Numbered from the stretch's first letter, positions 44,592 through 56,713 are shown. The stretch: 64,000 nucleotides of DNA from Chrysaora quinquecirrha (GCA_014526335.1 JACTAT010000340.1:193827-257826); one strand, 5' to 3'. Numbers and translations: made by a program. The notes: generated by a model from the letters alone, not told the origin.

Positions 44592-46700
44592 TTCAGAATA
44601 GTATTGTAACATGGCTTGACGAAGACAATCGCCAGTGTAAATGCAATAGATCCATTGCCAGCAGGACGCATAGTCTTCTTTTGTTCTCTTAGTGTCTGCT
44701 TCACTCCAACCCTTGATCCAATAGCCCAAACGCTTATCGTCTTTATTTTCATTAAACAGGACTAGTCCATCTGATGGACAGTTCTCGACATGCCCTGCCC
44801 TACCAAATTCTTGCAGCAAAACACCAATATTTGGCAAACATCCAACTCTGGTCACGTATTCGATGTGTGGATTGTGTATGCCAACTTTGTAGGACTCTGT
44901 AGCACATAAAACTTGAAACTCTTGGTTACAGAATGCTTCCATAATTTGCATCCTTTGGTCAAGTTACAAGTTCTTACTGTAGAAGCTTCTGCAGTCGAGT
45001 CAATATTGCCTGGATAAGGATTCTGTCAGTTTTTTACTTCATTGGTAAAGTCCATGTATACAATTGCAAAATGACCTTATATCCATCTAGCCAGCTTTGT
45101 TGCTGTGGATCGCCAGCATTCCCCTCGTGCATTCACGCCCTTTGCTGTTTTTCTTCTGGTGCACATATACTTCACCACTGCTAATCTGATATTTGACGAT
45201 CAACGGTACCACGTATGTACACTGGATTGCTGAGATGCGCAAAGTTTCCAGCAGAAGCCTCTTGTGTGTTTATTTTATTCACGTTCTTGCTGATATCTTT
45301 CCCTCAGTTTTCTTGAAATGAACTTCGTGATAACGCCAGCATTCTCTTTTGTAGAAATTCGGGGACATGCCTCTATGTCAGGTTCAGACATCTCGATGTT
45401 CAATTTCTCAGCCAAATCCAAAACGAGCTTTTCTGTATCTTCTCCGTCAACTCTTGGGAACCCTGATATCTCAACCATACATTTTCTCCCATATTGCTCC
45501 AGATCATCGATCTTCTCCTCTTTTACCAATAGCTTCCTTTCTAACTCTTTAATCTTGCTCTTCCAATCTTCAGAAGAACTTGTCGCAGCCATCGCTTCTT
45601 TTGTCACATGCTCTATCGTCGATTTGAAATCTTTGACCTTCACTTTCATTTCTTCTTGTGATCTTTCTATCTTTTCCAATCATGCAGAAAAATTTTCAAA
45701 TTTTTCATCAATTTTGTGGCTGATTTTCTTTGTAAGAGCCTCCATTAAGTTGGCAATCATTTCGTTGTTGTCGATATTTTTAGCAGCCATGGTTGTATTT
45801 AAAGAACTTGAGACTCACATTTAACGTTTTAGATTTACTAAGTAGCAGAAACCGATAAATTAAAATTAATACATAAGAACTAATAAAAAAGCAAATCCAT
45901 CGAAAGTGAATTGACGTCACTTTCCTTTGAATTATCCGCGCACAGAAAACACGTCCGCACGCTATAGGGAAAGAAGAGGGCAATGAGGGCAATGAGAGCA
46001 ATGAGAGAGCAATGACTGGTATGCCGTGGAAAGTATTATGAATGTTGGCCAATGCACCTTATGCTCTCCGAAAATTGTCATGCCGATCAAAAATCTTGTG
46101 TGCCTCATTGAAAACCGACATCTTGATGCAATCCCAGCTTTCATGCAACTCACTTGGAACTTCGTTGAAATGTTCCGGTGTCGTGTAAGCAAGTACAGGT
46201 TTCATGTCGCTTTCATCTCCCAGCACCCTTGCGTAGTTCTGCAGCTCTTCACTTCCTAGACAATTTCCAAATGCATTTGCATCGATATTCTTCTTTCTCA
46301 GAGAAGTCACCTGCACAAAAATGCACGATACAGTCAGTAAATCGTTGACGTTTTTAAGCAGAAACCATGAGAAGATAAACTTTTCAGTCAGAAGATAGCA
46401 TAATCAGCAACCAAATGAATATTCTAAAAGTAACAATAATGAAACAACAAGGAATGAAATGATTGAGAAATCGTGTCACTGAGATCTAAGATATATAATA
46501 GAAGTGCCAATCAAGGGTGCTTTCAACATAAATTACACATAAATGGGTATTTTCAACATAAATTACACAAGTAAAGCAACATATTTTACCTGATTTTCTA
46601 TCAGTGCGACTGTTTATGGTCATTACGATAATTATGGTCATTTTCTTCTCGGTTGTTAGAGCAGCTACTTGAAAGCAGAGACTTTTTCCAGACATCTGAA
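44592..46700 (-). pseudogene. RecQ-like DNA helicase, decayed
   Basis: Exons read leftward. Walker A region: MSGKSLCFQVAALTTEKKM (ATG at 46695), ending with LIENQ before GTAAAA near 46590. Second exon from 46312: VTSLRKKNIDANAFGN, LAYTTPEHF and a DEAH box changed to NEAH (VFNEAHKIFDRHDNFR), then FHGIPVIALSL near 46010. Third exon 44592-44951: QVLCATESYKVGIHNPHIEY, LLQEFGRAGH and the Cys-rich RecQ C-terminal segment (CWQWIYCIYTGDCLRQAML), ending before GTAATT. Frameshifts and a LINE ORF1 insertion lie between the exons. The loss of the catalytic Asp in DEAH suggests no helicase activity. Confidence 0.75.
45275..45790 (-). mobile_element. LINE ORF1-like fragment
   Basis: ATG at 45790 (MAAKNIDNNEMIANLMEALT). 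One in-frame TGA about 37 codons in, then a coiled coil (IKELERKLLVKEEKIDDLEQ), YGRKCMVEISGFPRVDGEDT, DIEACPRIS and VITKFISRKLRERY. These match the RRM-type ORF1 of L1/CR1-like LINEs. Sits inside the RecQ-like gene on the same strand. No RT is attached. Confidence 0.75.
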
Positions 46701-47657
46701 GGGTGCTAGAGCAATATTTCTCTTACACTCTCCTTTGTTTCAAACTAGCACGCTTTTGGAGTAACCAGACCTTGGCTGAGATACACTTGGAAGAGGCCTT
46801 CATGGAGCTGAAGCAGGTGCTCTGACAGGGACTCGGTTCCTTTTATTTCATTGATTGAATATACAAGGTTGCAATGGTGTCAAGATAAAGATCAACGTAT
46901 AGAAGATAGGAGGCCATCATTAAAAACAAATAGTCCAGTTTGGCATTCAGAACTTGGATAATCAGAGCTTGCTTTAGCCGCTAAACTTTTTACTATACTT
47001 CTATGTTTTCCCATGTCTTTAAAGGTTACTATATTAGGAATCGATGCACACTTACTCATGTGTCTATAAGTACCTGTCTCAGGGGCTGCATTGTGATGTG
47101 ACTTAATATTGGGTGAACTAAATGGAAGAGAATGGTGCAATAGCACTTTCTTCGCGAGCCAAAAATAGATTATGACGTTTGCGTGTTTTGCATTGATGGA
47201 TCAATACTCAGACAAACAATATCTACCTTCATTCACATTCACTGCCTAAAGAAAGAAACAAACGAGTCATGGATAGAAAATGGACGAAACTGTTGCTGGG
47301 ATGTCTGTAAGTCAGATACAAGATATCCATATCTAATCCTGGAGGGGATGACTTTCTTTCCGTTTGCAAAGCCAGGAAGACTCTGTGAAGGCATGACCCA
47401 GTGGGAGCAAGACCAAGATAAATAGAAAACTGAACACACAAAAAGGTGGTTACATGCTTGTGGAAGGAAGGACTTTACAATCATTAAACAAATAATGAAG
47501 GACACTTGTTATATTTGTTTTATCATTTTGAAAATGCTTTATGCCCAATGGAGGAAAATCCAGATCCTGTTCTTGCAACTTTAACTGGAATTCCTGATGT
47601 TTCCATAGTACTACAGCATAGTACTTGTGACAAGAAATCGTACTTATGAACTACCTA

Positions 47658-47697
<40 letters not shown>

Positions 47698-48240
47698 TTA
47701 AGTTTTGCGACATGTGCTGCATGTCATACTTCTTTCTATTTTCAAAAGGTTATTTCCTTTTTTTTAGAAATTTAACCTGATTCTCAATAAGCTGACTGAT
47801 TTAGGAAAATTATGGACCACCTGAATGGCATATAGAATTGTTTATTTTTGAGTAACAATGCAAAATAACCTTCAAATGCAGCAAATGTCGCAGTATCAGT
47901 GATAAGAAGGAAAATGTCAATAAATTGTTCCTCCAAAGCAAAAAATACTTTAAATTGTTTATTAGTCATGTTTTGTAGTGTACCTTTCGTAATCACCACA
48001 ACAGAAATTGTGTTTTTTTTTCTGTCCAGTGAAGTCATACATGCTTTCAATAATCATGCCCCCAAACGCCTTCGAAAATTTTCTCCGACTTGACAAATGC
48101 GGAATTTTTTCTTTAAAGCTCATTAATTTACTTACTTGACGTCCTTTTTCAATGCAAATAATTGCAGCGTGTTTCAAAACATTCCGAGCTCATGTCTGAC
48201 AAAAATCTAAGCTCTTGCTTCTTTTTTTCTTCTTTTACAT
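46701..48240. other. No supported gene
   Basis: Several short frames on both strands lack domain or splice support. Includes the (TC)n tract at 47660-47691. Confidence 0.4.
47660..47691. repeat. (TC)n microsatellite
   Basis: About 15 uninterrupted TC units followed by TATATATT. Confidence 0.95.
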
Positions 48241-48269
48241 CACTTTTTTGTGCAGTAGTTCATATCTGA

Positions 48270-48620
48270 CAAAATCAGCAAATGTCACAGATTTGCGATG
48301 TTTGTATCCCTCAATGCAATATTCAACTTTTGTAAAAAATGAATATTTAGACGTTGACTTGAAATAAAAACTCAAGCGATCTTCTTAGGAAAAGCGTCTT
48401 AATTATCAGAATATATCACTTTTTGAAAGGGAGAAATTATTTCTTTCATATTAAAAATGAAACTTTTAGCACTGTGACATTTGCTGCACGAACACTGGAA
48501 ACAAGTGTTTTACAAATGCAGCATATGTCACTGTTTTGCGATATTTGTCTTTGTCAATGCTGGAAACGTTCAGCAAATGTCGCACATTTCCGATATTTGT
48601 ATCTACCACTGCTATATTAA
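48270..48620 (+). repeat. Diverged repeats of a CAAATGTC...GATATTTGT motif
   Basis: Copies near 48277, 48515 and 48570 share GCA(A/T)ATGTC, a TTGCGAT(A/G)TTTGT-like box and CAATGC. Further weak copies of GCAAATGTCGCAG lie near 47880. Spacing is irregular. No coding content. Confidence 0.55.
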
Positions 48621-48949
48621 AAAAACTTTAAAAACCAGTTTTTCTTTTGGTGATAAACAATGAACTTTAAAAAATACATCAATCATTCCGCTCCAACAAA
48701 TTCTTCCAGTTTCTTTGAAATGGGAGATGTATTTTTTGGCAAAAAACCATTGTCAAAGATTAAGACATGTAACATATGCTGCATAAGGATTACCAAATTC
48801 GGGCCGATGACATTCAAATACTTCATGAAGAGTTTATACACTATATTTTTGGTATATCTTACGAATTTCAACATTTTCAGTCATTTATATCATAGACAAA
48901 ACTAGATTAGAAAAGTAGAAAAACGTTTGGAGGCGAAGGTGCTAGTTAA

Positions 48950-51900
48950 CTATACTTCCAATATGGATCAATGAGAGTAGCGCATAACAGTTCACTAGCG
49001 CAATCTCTTACTGTTTCTTATATACTCAAATCATAAATGACTAGCTCTTGCAATTTTCTTTCTAATCTATCATGCAGAGCCTTTCCCTGATATACCGATC
49101 AATCAGAGTAGCGCAGATTAGATCACTGTCGTAATGTTTAGCTCTTCCTTGTACAAAGAAGTCATAGCTAAATGTCTAGCTAACTGTCGTTTTTATGTCC
49201 GAAGGAAATAATGAGAGGGTGTTTGTGGAACGCATGTAAGGATGTATGTATAGACGCTTTTTCCTGCCAAAAAGCGTAACAAAAGATAAACCACAAATAC
49301 TAGGAAGTAAACTTTGAAGTCGCCGTAATTGGATGTAATGAATACCAATTATTTGACAATTAGAAGCAATATGAAAATTGTAAACATCTAGATGAGTCAT
49401 TGTGGTTAAAGTTTTTGCAGAAGATTCTCGAAGCTCAATTTTTTAATAATTAATTCTCAAAGCTTTTGGATTTGAATATTGCATAATAAAATACTTTTAT
49501 TAGCCTTTTGCGTTGCGCATGTTGGTACCGATGTCGATGTCATATTCATTTTGAGAGGGTTGTTGTCATCAGAAGATTCTCGGGTTCTGATGTGTGCAAA
49601 TTTTCGTGTAAAGAGGGGAGTAAGTTTAAACGCATTAGAAATTTCTGCTGATCTCGTCTAAGACGTGACGATTCTCGAACTCGCTACAAAATTCTCTGGC
49701 ATGCTCCTTAGAACAGATACGTTGCTAATACCGTAACGGTTATGAAGGTTATTATGATGATAATGATGATGATGATGATGATGATGATGATGTCGATGAT
49801 AATGACAAGAATGGCATAAGGATGATTCAAATCATGTTGATTATGATGATGATGTTGAGAGGATGATAATGATAATGATGATGATCATGACAATGATGAT
49901 GATGATGATAACGATAACGATTATGACGATAAAAATGATTTCGATGATGATAATGACGATTATGATGTTGATTATTGTCCGTCGGACATTGCGATAGCAT
50001 GGCTATGTTCTTTCTATTATCATGAGTCACCCGTCTCTGCAGTATGATCATTCAGAATAGCGCAGAATAGTTTATTACCGCAAACTCTTCCTCTTACTTA
50101 TATACAGAAGTCATAATTGTCCAGCTACTTGCAATTTTTATTCTATTTTTATCATGTACCATCCGCCAATGTAGTATGGAACAACTGAACAGTGAAGAAT
50201 AGTTCATAAGGGCAATCAGTTGTTCTTTCTTCTATACAGTAGTTATAAATGGGTAGCTACTAGCGATTTTCTTTCTATTTTTATCATGTGTGACTCCTCC
50301 CTGCTGAATGCATCTATAAGAGTAGCGAAAAATAGCTTATTAGCACAATCTGTTCCTCTTTGTTATATACAGAAGTCATAAATGGTGAGAAAAATTGCGA
50401 TTTGCTTGCTATTTTATCATGTACCACACTCTCTGTTGTATGGATGACTCATAGTAGCGCAGAATACTACATTAGCCCAATCTGTTGCTGTATCTTGTGT
50501 ACACAGGTCATAAATAGCTACTAGCGATTTTCTTTCTATTTTATTATGTATCACGCCTCCCTGTTATATGGATGTATAAAAGTAGCGCAGAACAGTTCAT
50601 TAGCGCAATATGTTGCTGCTTCTTGTACACAGAGGTCATTAATGGCTAGCTACGAGCAATTTCCTTTCTATTTTATAATGTATTCCTCTATGTTGCATGG
50701 ATCGTTTCAGAGTAGCGCAGAATAGTTCTTTACCAAAATCTGTTGCTGTTTCTTGTGTACTGAGGCCATTAATGGCTAGCTACTAGCGATTTCCTTTCTA
50801 TTTTATCATGTATTCCTCTCTGTTGCATGGGTCGTTTCAGAGTAGCGCAGAATAGTTCTTTACCAAAATCTGTTGCTGCTTCTTGTATACTGAGGTTATT
50901 AATGGCTAGCTACTAGCGATTTCCTTTCTATTTTATCATGTATTCCTCTCTTTTGCATGGATCGTTTCAGAGTAGCGCAGAATAGTTCTTTACCAAAATC
51001 AGTTGCTGCTTCTTGTATACTGAGGTTATTAATGGCTAGCTACTAGCGATTTCCTTTCTATTTTATCATGTATTCCTCTCTGTTGCATGGATCGTTTCAG
51101 AGTAGCGCAGAATAGTTCTTTACCAAAATCAGTTGCTGCTTCTTGTATACTGAGGTCATTAATGGCTAACTACTAGCGATTTCCTTTCTATTTTATCATG
51201 TATTCCTCTTTGTAGCATGGATCGTTTCAGAGTAGCGCAGAATAGTTCTTTACCAAAATCAGTTGCTGCTTCTTGTATACTGAGGTTATTAATGGCTAGC
51301 TACTAGCGATTTCCTTTCTATTTTATCATGTATTCCTCTCTGTTGCATGGGTCTTTTCAGAGTAGCGCAGAATAGTTCTTTACCAAAATCTGTTGCTGTT
51401 TCTTGTGTACTGAGGTCATTAATGGCTAGCTACTAGCGGTTTCCTTTCTATTTTATCATGTATTCCTCTCTGTTGCATGGATCGTGTCAGAGTAGCGCAG
51501 AATAGTTCATTAGCCCAATCTGTTGCTGTTTCTTGTATACAAAGGTCATTAATTGCTAGCTACTAGCTATTTTCTTTCTATTTCTATCATGTGTCATGCT
51601 TCCCTTTTGTATGCATCTATAAGAGTAGCGCAGAATAGTTGATTAGCCCAATCTGTTGCTGTTTCTTGTATACAGAGGTCATTAATGGCTTGCTACTAGC
51701 GATTTTCTTTCTATTTGTATCATGGGCCATGCTTCCCCGTTGTATGCATCTATAAGAGTAGCGCAGAATAGTTGATTAGCCCAATCTGTTGCTGTTTTTT
51801 GTATACAGAGGTCATTAATGGCTTGCCACTAGCGATTTTCTTTCTATTTCTATCATGTGCCATGCTTCCCTGTTGTATGGATGTATAAGAGTAGCGCAGA

Positions 51901-51975
51901 ATAGTTCATTAGCTCAATCTGTTGCTGTTTCTTGTAAACAGAGGTCATTAATGGCTGGATGCATCTATAAGAGTA
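48950..51975 (+). repeat. 130-bp satellite with exact-period core; embedded GAT microsatellite
   Basis: The box AGTAGCGCAG starts at 50841, 50971, 51101, 51231, 51361 and 51491, an exact 130-bp period. Each unit also has AATAGTTCTTTACCAAAATC, TTGCTGCTTCTTGTATACTG, AATGGCTAGCTACTAGCGAT and TTCCTTTCTATTTTATCATG. Outer copies (48.95-50.7 kb and 51.55-51.97 kb) are diverged and variably spaced. A GATGATGAT-rich block at 49750-49970 interrupts the left part. Confidence 0.95.
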
Positions 51976-52074
51976 GCAATTAAAGAAAAAGCATGAAAAA
52001 GCACTGAGGAGCGAAAAAGCTATGACGAGAACTAAGAAAGCTAACCCGCAAGTTTCTGAAGCATCTAAAAGTGA

Positions 52075-52318
52075 GGATTTGCCGAGCCCGCAAAGAGAAA
52101 GAAAAGGAATGCGAGAAAGAGACTTAAACCAATTGTTCCTTGTGAACGGTTAAGAGATACCAATGAGGGCAATGACGATGTTGATGAAATAAAATGCATG
52201 TAAGACGACTCTGCAACCGATAAACTACAAACTGAAGCTATGACTGATAATGAAAGCCAATCGGAAGTATCGGACTTTCCTTCCAGTGACGATTCTGAGG
52301 AAGACTGGTTCTTTTGAA
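52075..52318 (+). pseudogene. C-terminal exon-like fragment with basic then acidic tail
   Basis: After a TGA the frame reads EPAKRKKRNARKRLKPIVPC (nuclear-signal-like), then an acidic region, one in-frame TAA near 52201, then ESQSEVSDFPSSDDSEEDWF and a TGA at 52316. The sharp basic-to-acidic composition with an abrupt stop looks like the real end of a nuclear protein or transposase. It lies directly after the 130-bp satellite. Family not recognised. Confidence 0.4.
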
Positions 52319-52903
52319 GGCAAGGTTCACCATATAAAAGCTCTAAACACTAACCCGACATGACTTAATATTCATTCTATTGCATTATTCTGTTGCTGTT
52401 TAATGTTCTTAATGTTAAAATTTGATGCTGCTATTATGGCTCAAAGCTTTAATGCTTTGAGCCATTATTTTCTTGAATCGGAACTGTTGTTGTCAAATTG
52501 TTGATTTTGATAAAGAAATTTGCAACAAAACATTTGTATAAGCATTCACACGAGATATGTTGTCACATAAAAGAGTTGTCATGTGATGATGCCATTTGAG
52601 AGGAGGCATTATCAGACCTTGTCAGGCACCTCCTTGCTGTGAGGTGCACATTTGTGATGTTCCTAAAATTAAGAAAACAGTTTGAATCGTGCGTCTACCT
52701 TGACCTTCCTGAAGTTCTAGAAACAAAGAGTTTCACTTGCTATCTTACACGGCTCCTTAACAGTTAATCCTTTCCTTGACATCACTTCACTCGGGCTTCT
52801 TTTCCTTTTTCACGGTTTATCATTTGACAATGCTCACAGTAATCACACATAATCTATATTTTTATGTTCGAAGAAATCGAACATATTGGTGTGGAGGTGG
52901 AGT
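52319..52903. other. Non-coding with one strong hairpin
   Basis: A perfect 12-bp stem, ATGGCTCAAAGC (52436-52447) with GCTTTGAGCCAT (52454-52465), encloses a 6-base loop. No gene seen. Confidence 0.7.
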
Positions 52904-53090
52904 GTCACTCAATCACTCACTCACTCACTCACTCACTATCTTTTGTCATCAGCATCCTCATCATTATCATCATCCTCATTCTCATCATCATCATTGCTAT
53001 CAACATCATCATCATCATCACCACTATCATCATGATCATCATAAACCTTATTGTCATCACTATCATTATCATCATTATCATCCTTATCTT

Positions 53091-53185
<95 letters not shown>

Positions 53186-53290
53186 CTTCATCACCATCAT
53201 CCTTATCATCGTCGTCATCACAATAGTCAATATTGGTGTTGTTGTTGTTGTTGTTTTGTTGTTGTTATTGTTTGTTGTTGGTTGTTGTCA
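52904..53290. repeat. (CACT)n, (TCA)n and (GTT)n microsatellites
   Basis: ACTC repeats at about 52907-52938, an interrupted ATC region, pure TCA from about 53093 to 53182, then GTTGTTGTT from about 53236. The Ser-, His- and Ile-rich frames through here are translation of the repeat. Confidence 0.95.
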
Positions 53291-53635
53291 TCATCACACC
53301 GTGGTCATTGTTGGCTTTTTACCCAAAATACCCTTCATATACCAGCGTTGTTCTTCGAACATGCCCATAGGGCCCCTATGTTTGTTTGGAAAGGAATTAT
53401 CAGCAGTTTTTTCATGGTTGTTATTTATTTTTAAGAATTTTTAACCTTGAAATGTTTTTGGTCAATATTTTCCAAACATACAGATTCATTGTAGGTCTTA
53501 ATTGTTAATCAAAATATGGAAGCATGTGTAAATCTCCCAACCAATAATAAATAAGTCCAAAATTTGCAATCCGAACATTTTGAAATAGTATCAAGCATTT
53601 TTTGACAACCAAAGAAGCATTCATAATCATATGAA
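53291..53635. other. Non-coding
   Basis: Nothing recognised. Downstream flank of the minus-strand spliced gene. Confidence 0.4.
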
Positions 53636-56600
53636 TCAACTGGACTTATCTAAGGTGCAGCCAGGTTTTTCCGTTTGCACAGGAAATAAGTAATCAGCAC
53701 ATAAATGAGAGGGTAGTCTTACCAATTCTATCATCTTCTGTCTTGCTTTCCACTGAAAAACAACATTAGATATATTAAAAAATTTGTAACATACTTAAAC
53801 TGTTATCAAGGCAGCCAGTGCATCTTCAAGGAAGTTCAGTCAATACTCCTGTGAATATCAACTTATTAAAAGTGAAATAAGTTGGTTAATCAAACCATTG
53901 TTTACTTACTTGAATGCCAACAATTAATTGCTTATTTATAAATTTATTGATTTATCACTTGAAAACATTCATTGGTAGATGCTTAAAAAACTAACAAATT
54001 ATAATTATTTACAAGACACAGGATTGTCTTTAAGTTTTGCAAAAACTAATCCCCACAAGGACAATGAAAATGATCTCCAATTTTACTTACTACAAGAAAA
54101 CAAATGTCACAAGGAACATGAAAATGATCTTTAATATTACTTACATATGCTGAATGATGCTAATTTTGATGTACTTTCCTCATAACCTTAGATAAGAGAA
54201 GAAAGTTAGGGTGAAATAAAAAACATAACTCTGCTTTGAAAACAGTAGGGATTAAATAATGTTGCCTGAATATTTTGGGGTATAATTAAAAGAATTTTCA
54301 TTCTTGTGCATGGATTTGCTATTTCTTCTGTTGTTTACAGCAAAATCAAAACATGCTCAAAAAATTGATCAAAAATGGTTTTTACCTGCTAAAAAATCCA
54401 CTGGACAAAACAGATTCACAGTTTCACACAATAATTTATCTACTCCAGTATGAACCTGACTGTGCTGATAATTATAGACCCTCCCCAAATATTCCACTAT
54501 TGCCACTAGCGATTTTCTTTCTATTTCTATCATGTGCCATGCTTCCCTGTTGTATGGATGTATAAGAGTAGCGCAGAATAGTTCATTAGCTCAATCTGTT
54601 GCTGTTTTCTGTCCAGATGATTGAAATGTGGTTGGAAGGCACAGAGTGTTAAGCTACGGGGACACAGAAACAAATTTTCATGCGATTGCAACAAAAAAAT
54701 AATTTGTTGCAATCGCATGAATATGTTTCATTGTGTCCCCACCTTAAATGCCCCTATTTTGCAACTTTTTTCGCTCAAAGCTTTTGTTGCTGAAACAAGA
54801 AAAAAATTCAAATCGATTTGAATTTTTTATTTGTTTCAGCAACAAAAAATTTATGTTGCAAATGAGAACTTTAAAAACACCTCGTGTCCCCACACCTTGA
54901 GAACATTTTTTGCAACATTGTTGATTTTAACCAATCAAATTCGTACAAGTGAAACCCACAAATTTCTTCAAAATGGCGGAAATTCAAGACAAGCAAAAGC
55001 TCTCTGAAGAAGAAAAGCATGAACTTATAAATTTCTATAAAGATAAGAAAGCACTCTGGTCTCTAGAGGTCAACTTCCGAAAACAGGGAAGAGAAAGCCG
55101 AAGTCAAAAAAGACTTAATCAAGCTATTTGATGGCAAATTTACGGAAGCTAATTTGGATAAAGCCTTTCATATTCATATTCATTTCAGATTCATATTCAA
55201 TAAAGCAGATTCACATTCACATATTGCTTTCAAATATTCATATTCAGATTCATATGTTTTGTTTCATAGATTATGTTTCATGAGCTGGAAGCCATGCGAC
55301 ACGGAAACAATTTTTCATGTGAGTGCAACACAATGTTTTTGTTGCAATCGCATGAAGATTTGTTTCCATGTCCCCATAGCTTTAGGTAAAGAAAGAAGTT
55401 TCTGCTAGTTATCAAGAATTGATTTAGAAACAAAATGCACTACATGTTATCTTTTTGTAATGACAAATTTGCAACATACCTTTACTTGTAACAATGTCCA
55501 TGACAATGTCTCTTAGGTTGCGAACATTTTCATTTAGAGTGTTGAAATTCGCAGGCAGATTCAAGTTCATATCACTTGTTATGCTGTCATCTGCAATGTA
55601 AACAGTTGTAAACAGGCTCAGCTTCATCAAAGGTTTCGAGTTCATTGCAGAAAGATGAAAACAACTGAATTTCCATAAAAGTAGTCAAATTGAGACTATA
55701 AAGCTGATGAAACTTAGAGAGTTTGCATTAGTAACTCATAATAAAAAATTTTTGGCAAACTTAATCATTATATCTTGCCACTCACGTTCTGCACTTGCTG
55801 CACTTTTTTCACAGATGTATCTTGAAATGATGCTTTGAAGTTCTACATTCTTTCCAATTTCTCTAATGTCAGAAGTAGCTGTTAAATAATTACTTTTGCT
55901 TTGAGATTAAAACCTTAAACATATCTTTACACAAACCAAAACAGACTTTTGTAAGTTATAACAATAGATGCCATAACTTTTCATACCTTAACATAACACA
56001 ACATTATGCCATTACTTTTTATATCTATTATTATAAACATTTAATCAAAACATTGTATAAAAGATCACAATGATTATACCCCAGTTTGAGGTAGATATAA
56101 TTTGTGTCAAAAATCTAGCTGCAAATTCAAAGTAAAATAGTAAGATAGATGGAAAATAACATCTTACTTATGAAATTTACTCTTCCATTGATAGACACAA
56201 AGCATGCAATGGGAAATTTTGTCTTTACATGCCATTCTGCTACCTAAAAGTATGATTAGACATGGTATATATTAGTAGAGAGTAGATTGTAGTAGTTATC
56301 GTTCACAGAAAGAATGGCAATGTTGCTAGAATGGTATTAGCCATCTGAATGCGATTTTGAAACAATATTGCACTTTTTGCCATTTTGTTTGCAATTTTGA
56401 TTATGCAAATTAGGCTTCAGTAAAAAAATCATCCACATAGATAAGTAGCCCCATGCACACAGTAGAAATGGAAAAAATTATTGCTTCTGACGTGTTAAGA
56501 ATTTTTCATATAATGACAGAAATCCTGATTGATAGTAAAGATTGCGAATTTTTCACAAACAAGGGTTGTTATCACACTTTAAACAATGTTTTGGGGTCTT

Positions 56601-56713
56601 AGGTAAAGAAATCATGTTAATATTCAAAGAGCACTATAATGTATATGAAAATTACCTTTGCTTTCAACTGACGAACATTGTCAGAATAAAACCTTTGCCT
56701 TTTTTTCTGGTTG
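53636..56713 (-). CDS. Spliced minus-strand gene, seven exons found, unknown function
   Basis: Exons in order: 56656-56713, 56168-56243, 55786-55878, 55486-55590, 54145-54186, 53723-53752 and 53636-53649 (stop TGA). All have AG/GT borders (donors GTAATT, GTAAGA, GTGAGT, GTAAAG, GTAAGT, GTAAGA). The phases chain without conflict (0, then 1 at every later junction), giving about 137 open codons. Stretches seen: NQKKRQRFYSDNVRQLKAK, VAEWHVKTKFPIACFVSING, IGKNVELQSIISRYICEKSA, LPANFNTLNENVRNLRDIVM and EESTSKLASFSILESKTEDD. It is helical in the middle and Ser/Asp-rich at the end. No family recognised. The 5' exon(s) lie upstream of 56713, perhaps beyond the GATCAG satellite. The last exon is short and least certain. 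Confidence 0.62.
54490..54616 (+). repeat. Dispersed single copy of the 130-bp satellite
   Basis: Carries CCACTAGCGATTTTCTTTCT, GTAGCGCAGAATAGTTCATT and AGCTCAATCTGTTGCTGTTT, closest to the right-hand units near 51.84-51.95 kb. It lies inside an intron of the minus-strand gene, about 2.5 kb from the array. Confidence 0.85.
54652..55381 (+). mobile_element. Harbinger-type DNA transposon, 730 bp, TSD TTA
   Basis: Ends are AGCTACGGGGACAC... and the inverted ...GTCCCCATAGCT. The similarity extends about 40 bp inward (GAAACAAA, CATGCGATTGCAAC). TTA flanks both sides (54649-54651 and 55382-55384), the 3-bp target typical of PIF/Harbinger. Inside are two further inverted repeats: an inverted copy of the left end near 54705-54740, and TTGTTGCTGAAACAAG... 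with its mirror at 54784-54848. It carries only a MADF-like fragment, so it is non-autonomous. Sits in an intron of the minus-strand gene. Confidence 0.78.
54973..55131 (+). pseudogene. MADF-like DNA-binding protein fragment of the Harbinger element
   Basis: ATGGCGGAAATTC starts MAEIQDKQKLSEEEKHELIN, followed by FYKDKKALWSLEVNFRKQ, resembling the MADF (LI..YK..P.LW) fold of Harbinger accessory proteins. Near 55090 the frame shifts: the neighbouring frame continues plausibly (EEKAEVKKDLIKLFDGKF) while the initial frame stops at 55129. Broken and partial. Confidence 0.55.
56244..56655. other. Intron of the minus-strand gene
   Basis: AT-rich sequence between two exons. A plus frame across 56542-56784 overlaps the minus exon at 56656-56713 and is taken as a shadow. 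Confidence 0.5.

Noticed and set aside
47183..47425. 80-codon ORF and opposite-strand frames
   Set aside because: No domain, no homologous neighbour, and competing frames on both strands of similar length.
52436..52465. Histone-type 3' stem-loop or bacterial terminator
   Set aside because: The 12-bp stem and 6-base loop do not match the histone consensus, no histone gene is near, and the sequence is eukaryotic.
52776..53444. 222-codon ORF and two overlapping frames rich in Ile, Ser or His
   Set aside because: All are translations of the (TCA)n tract in its three frames.
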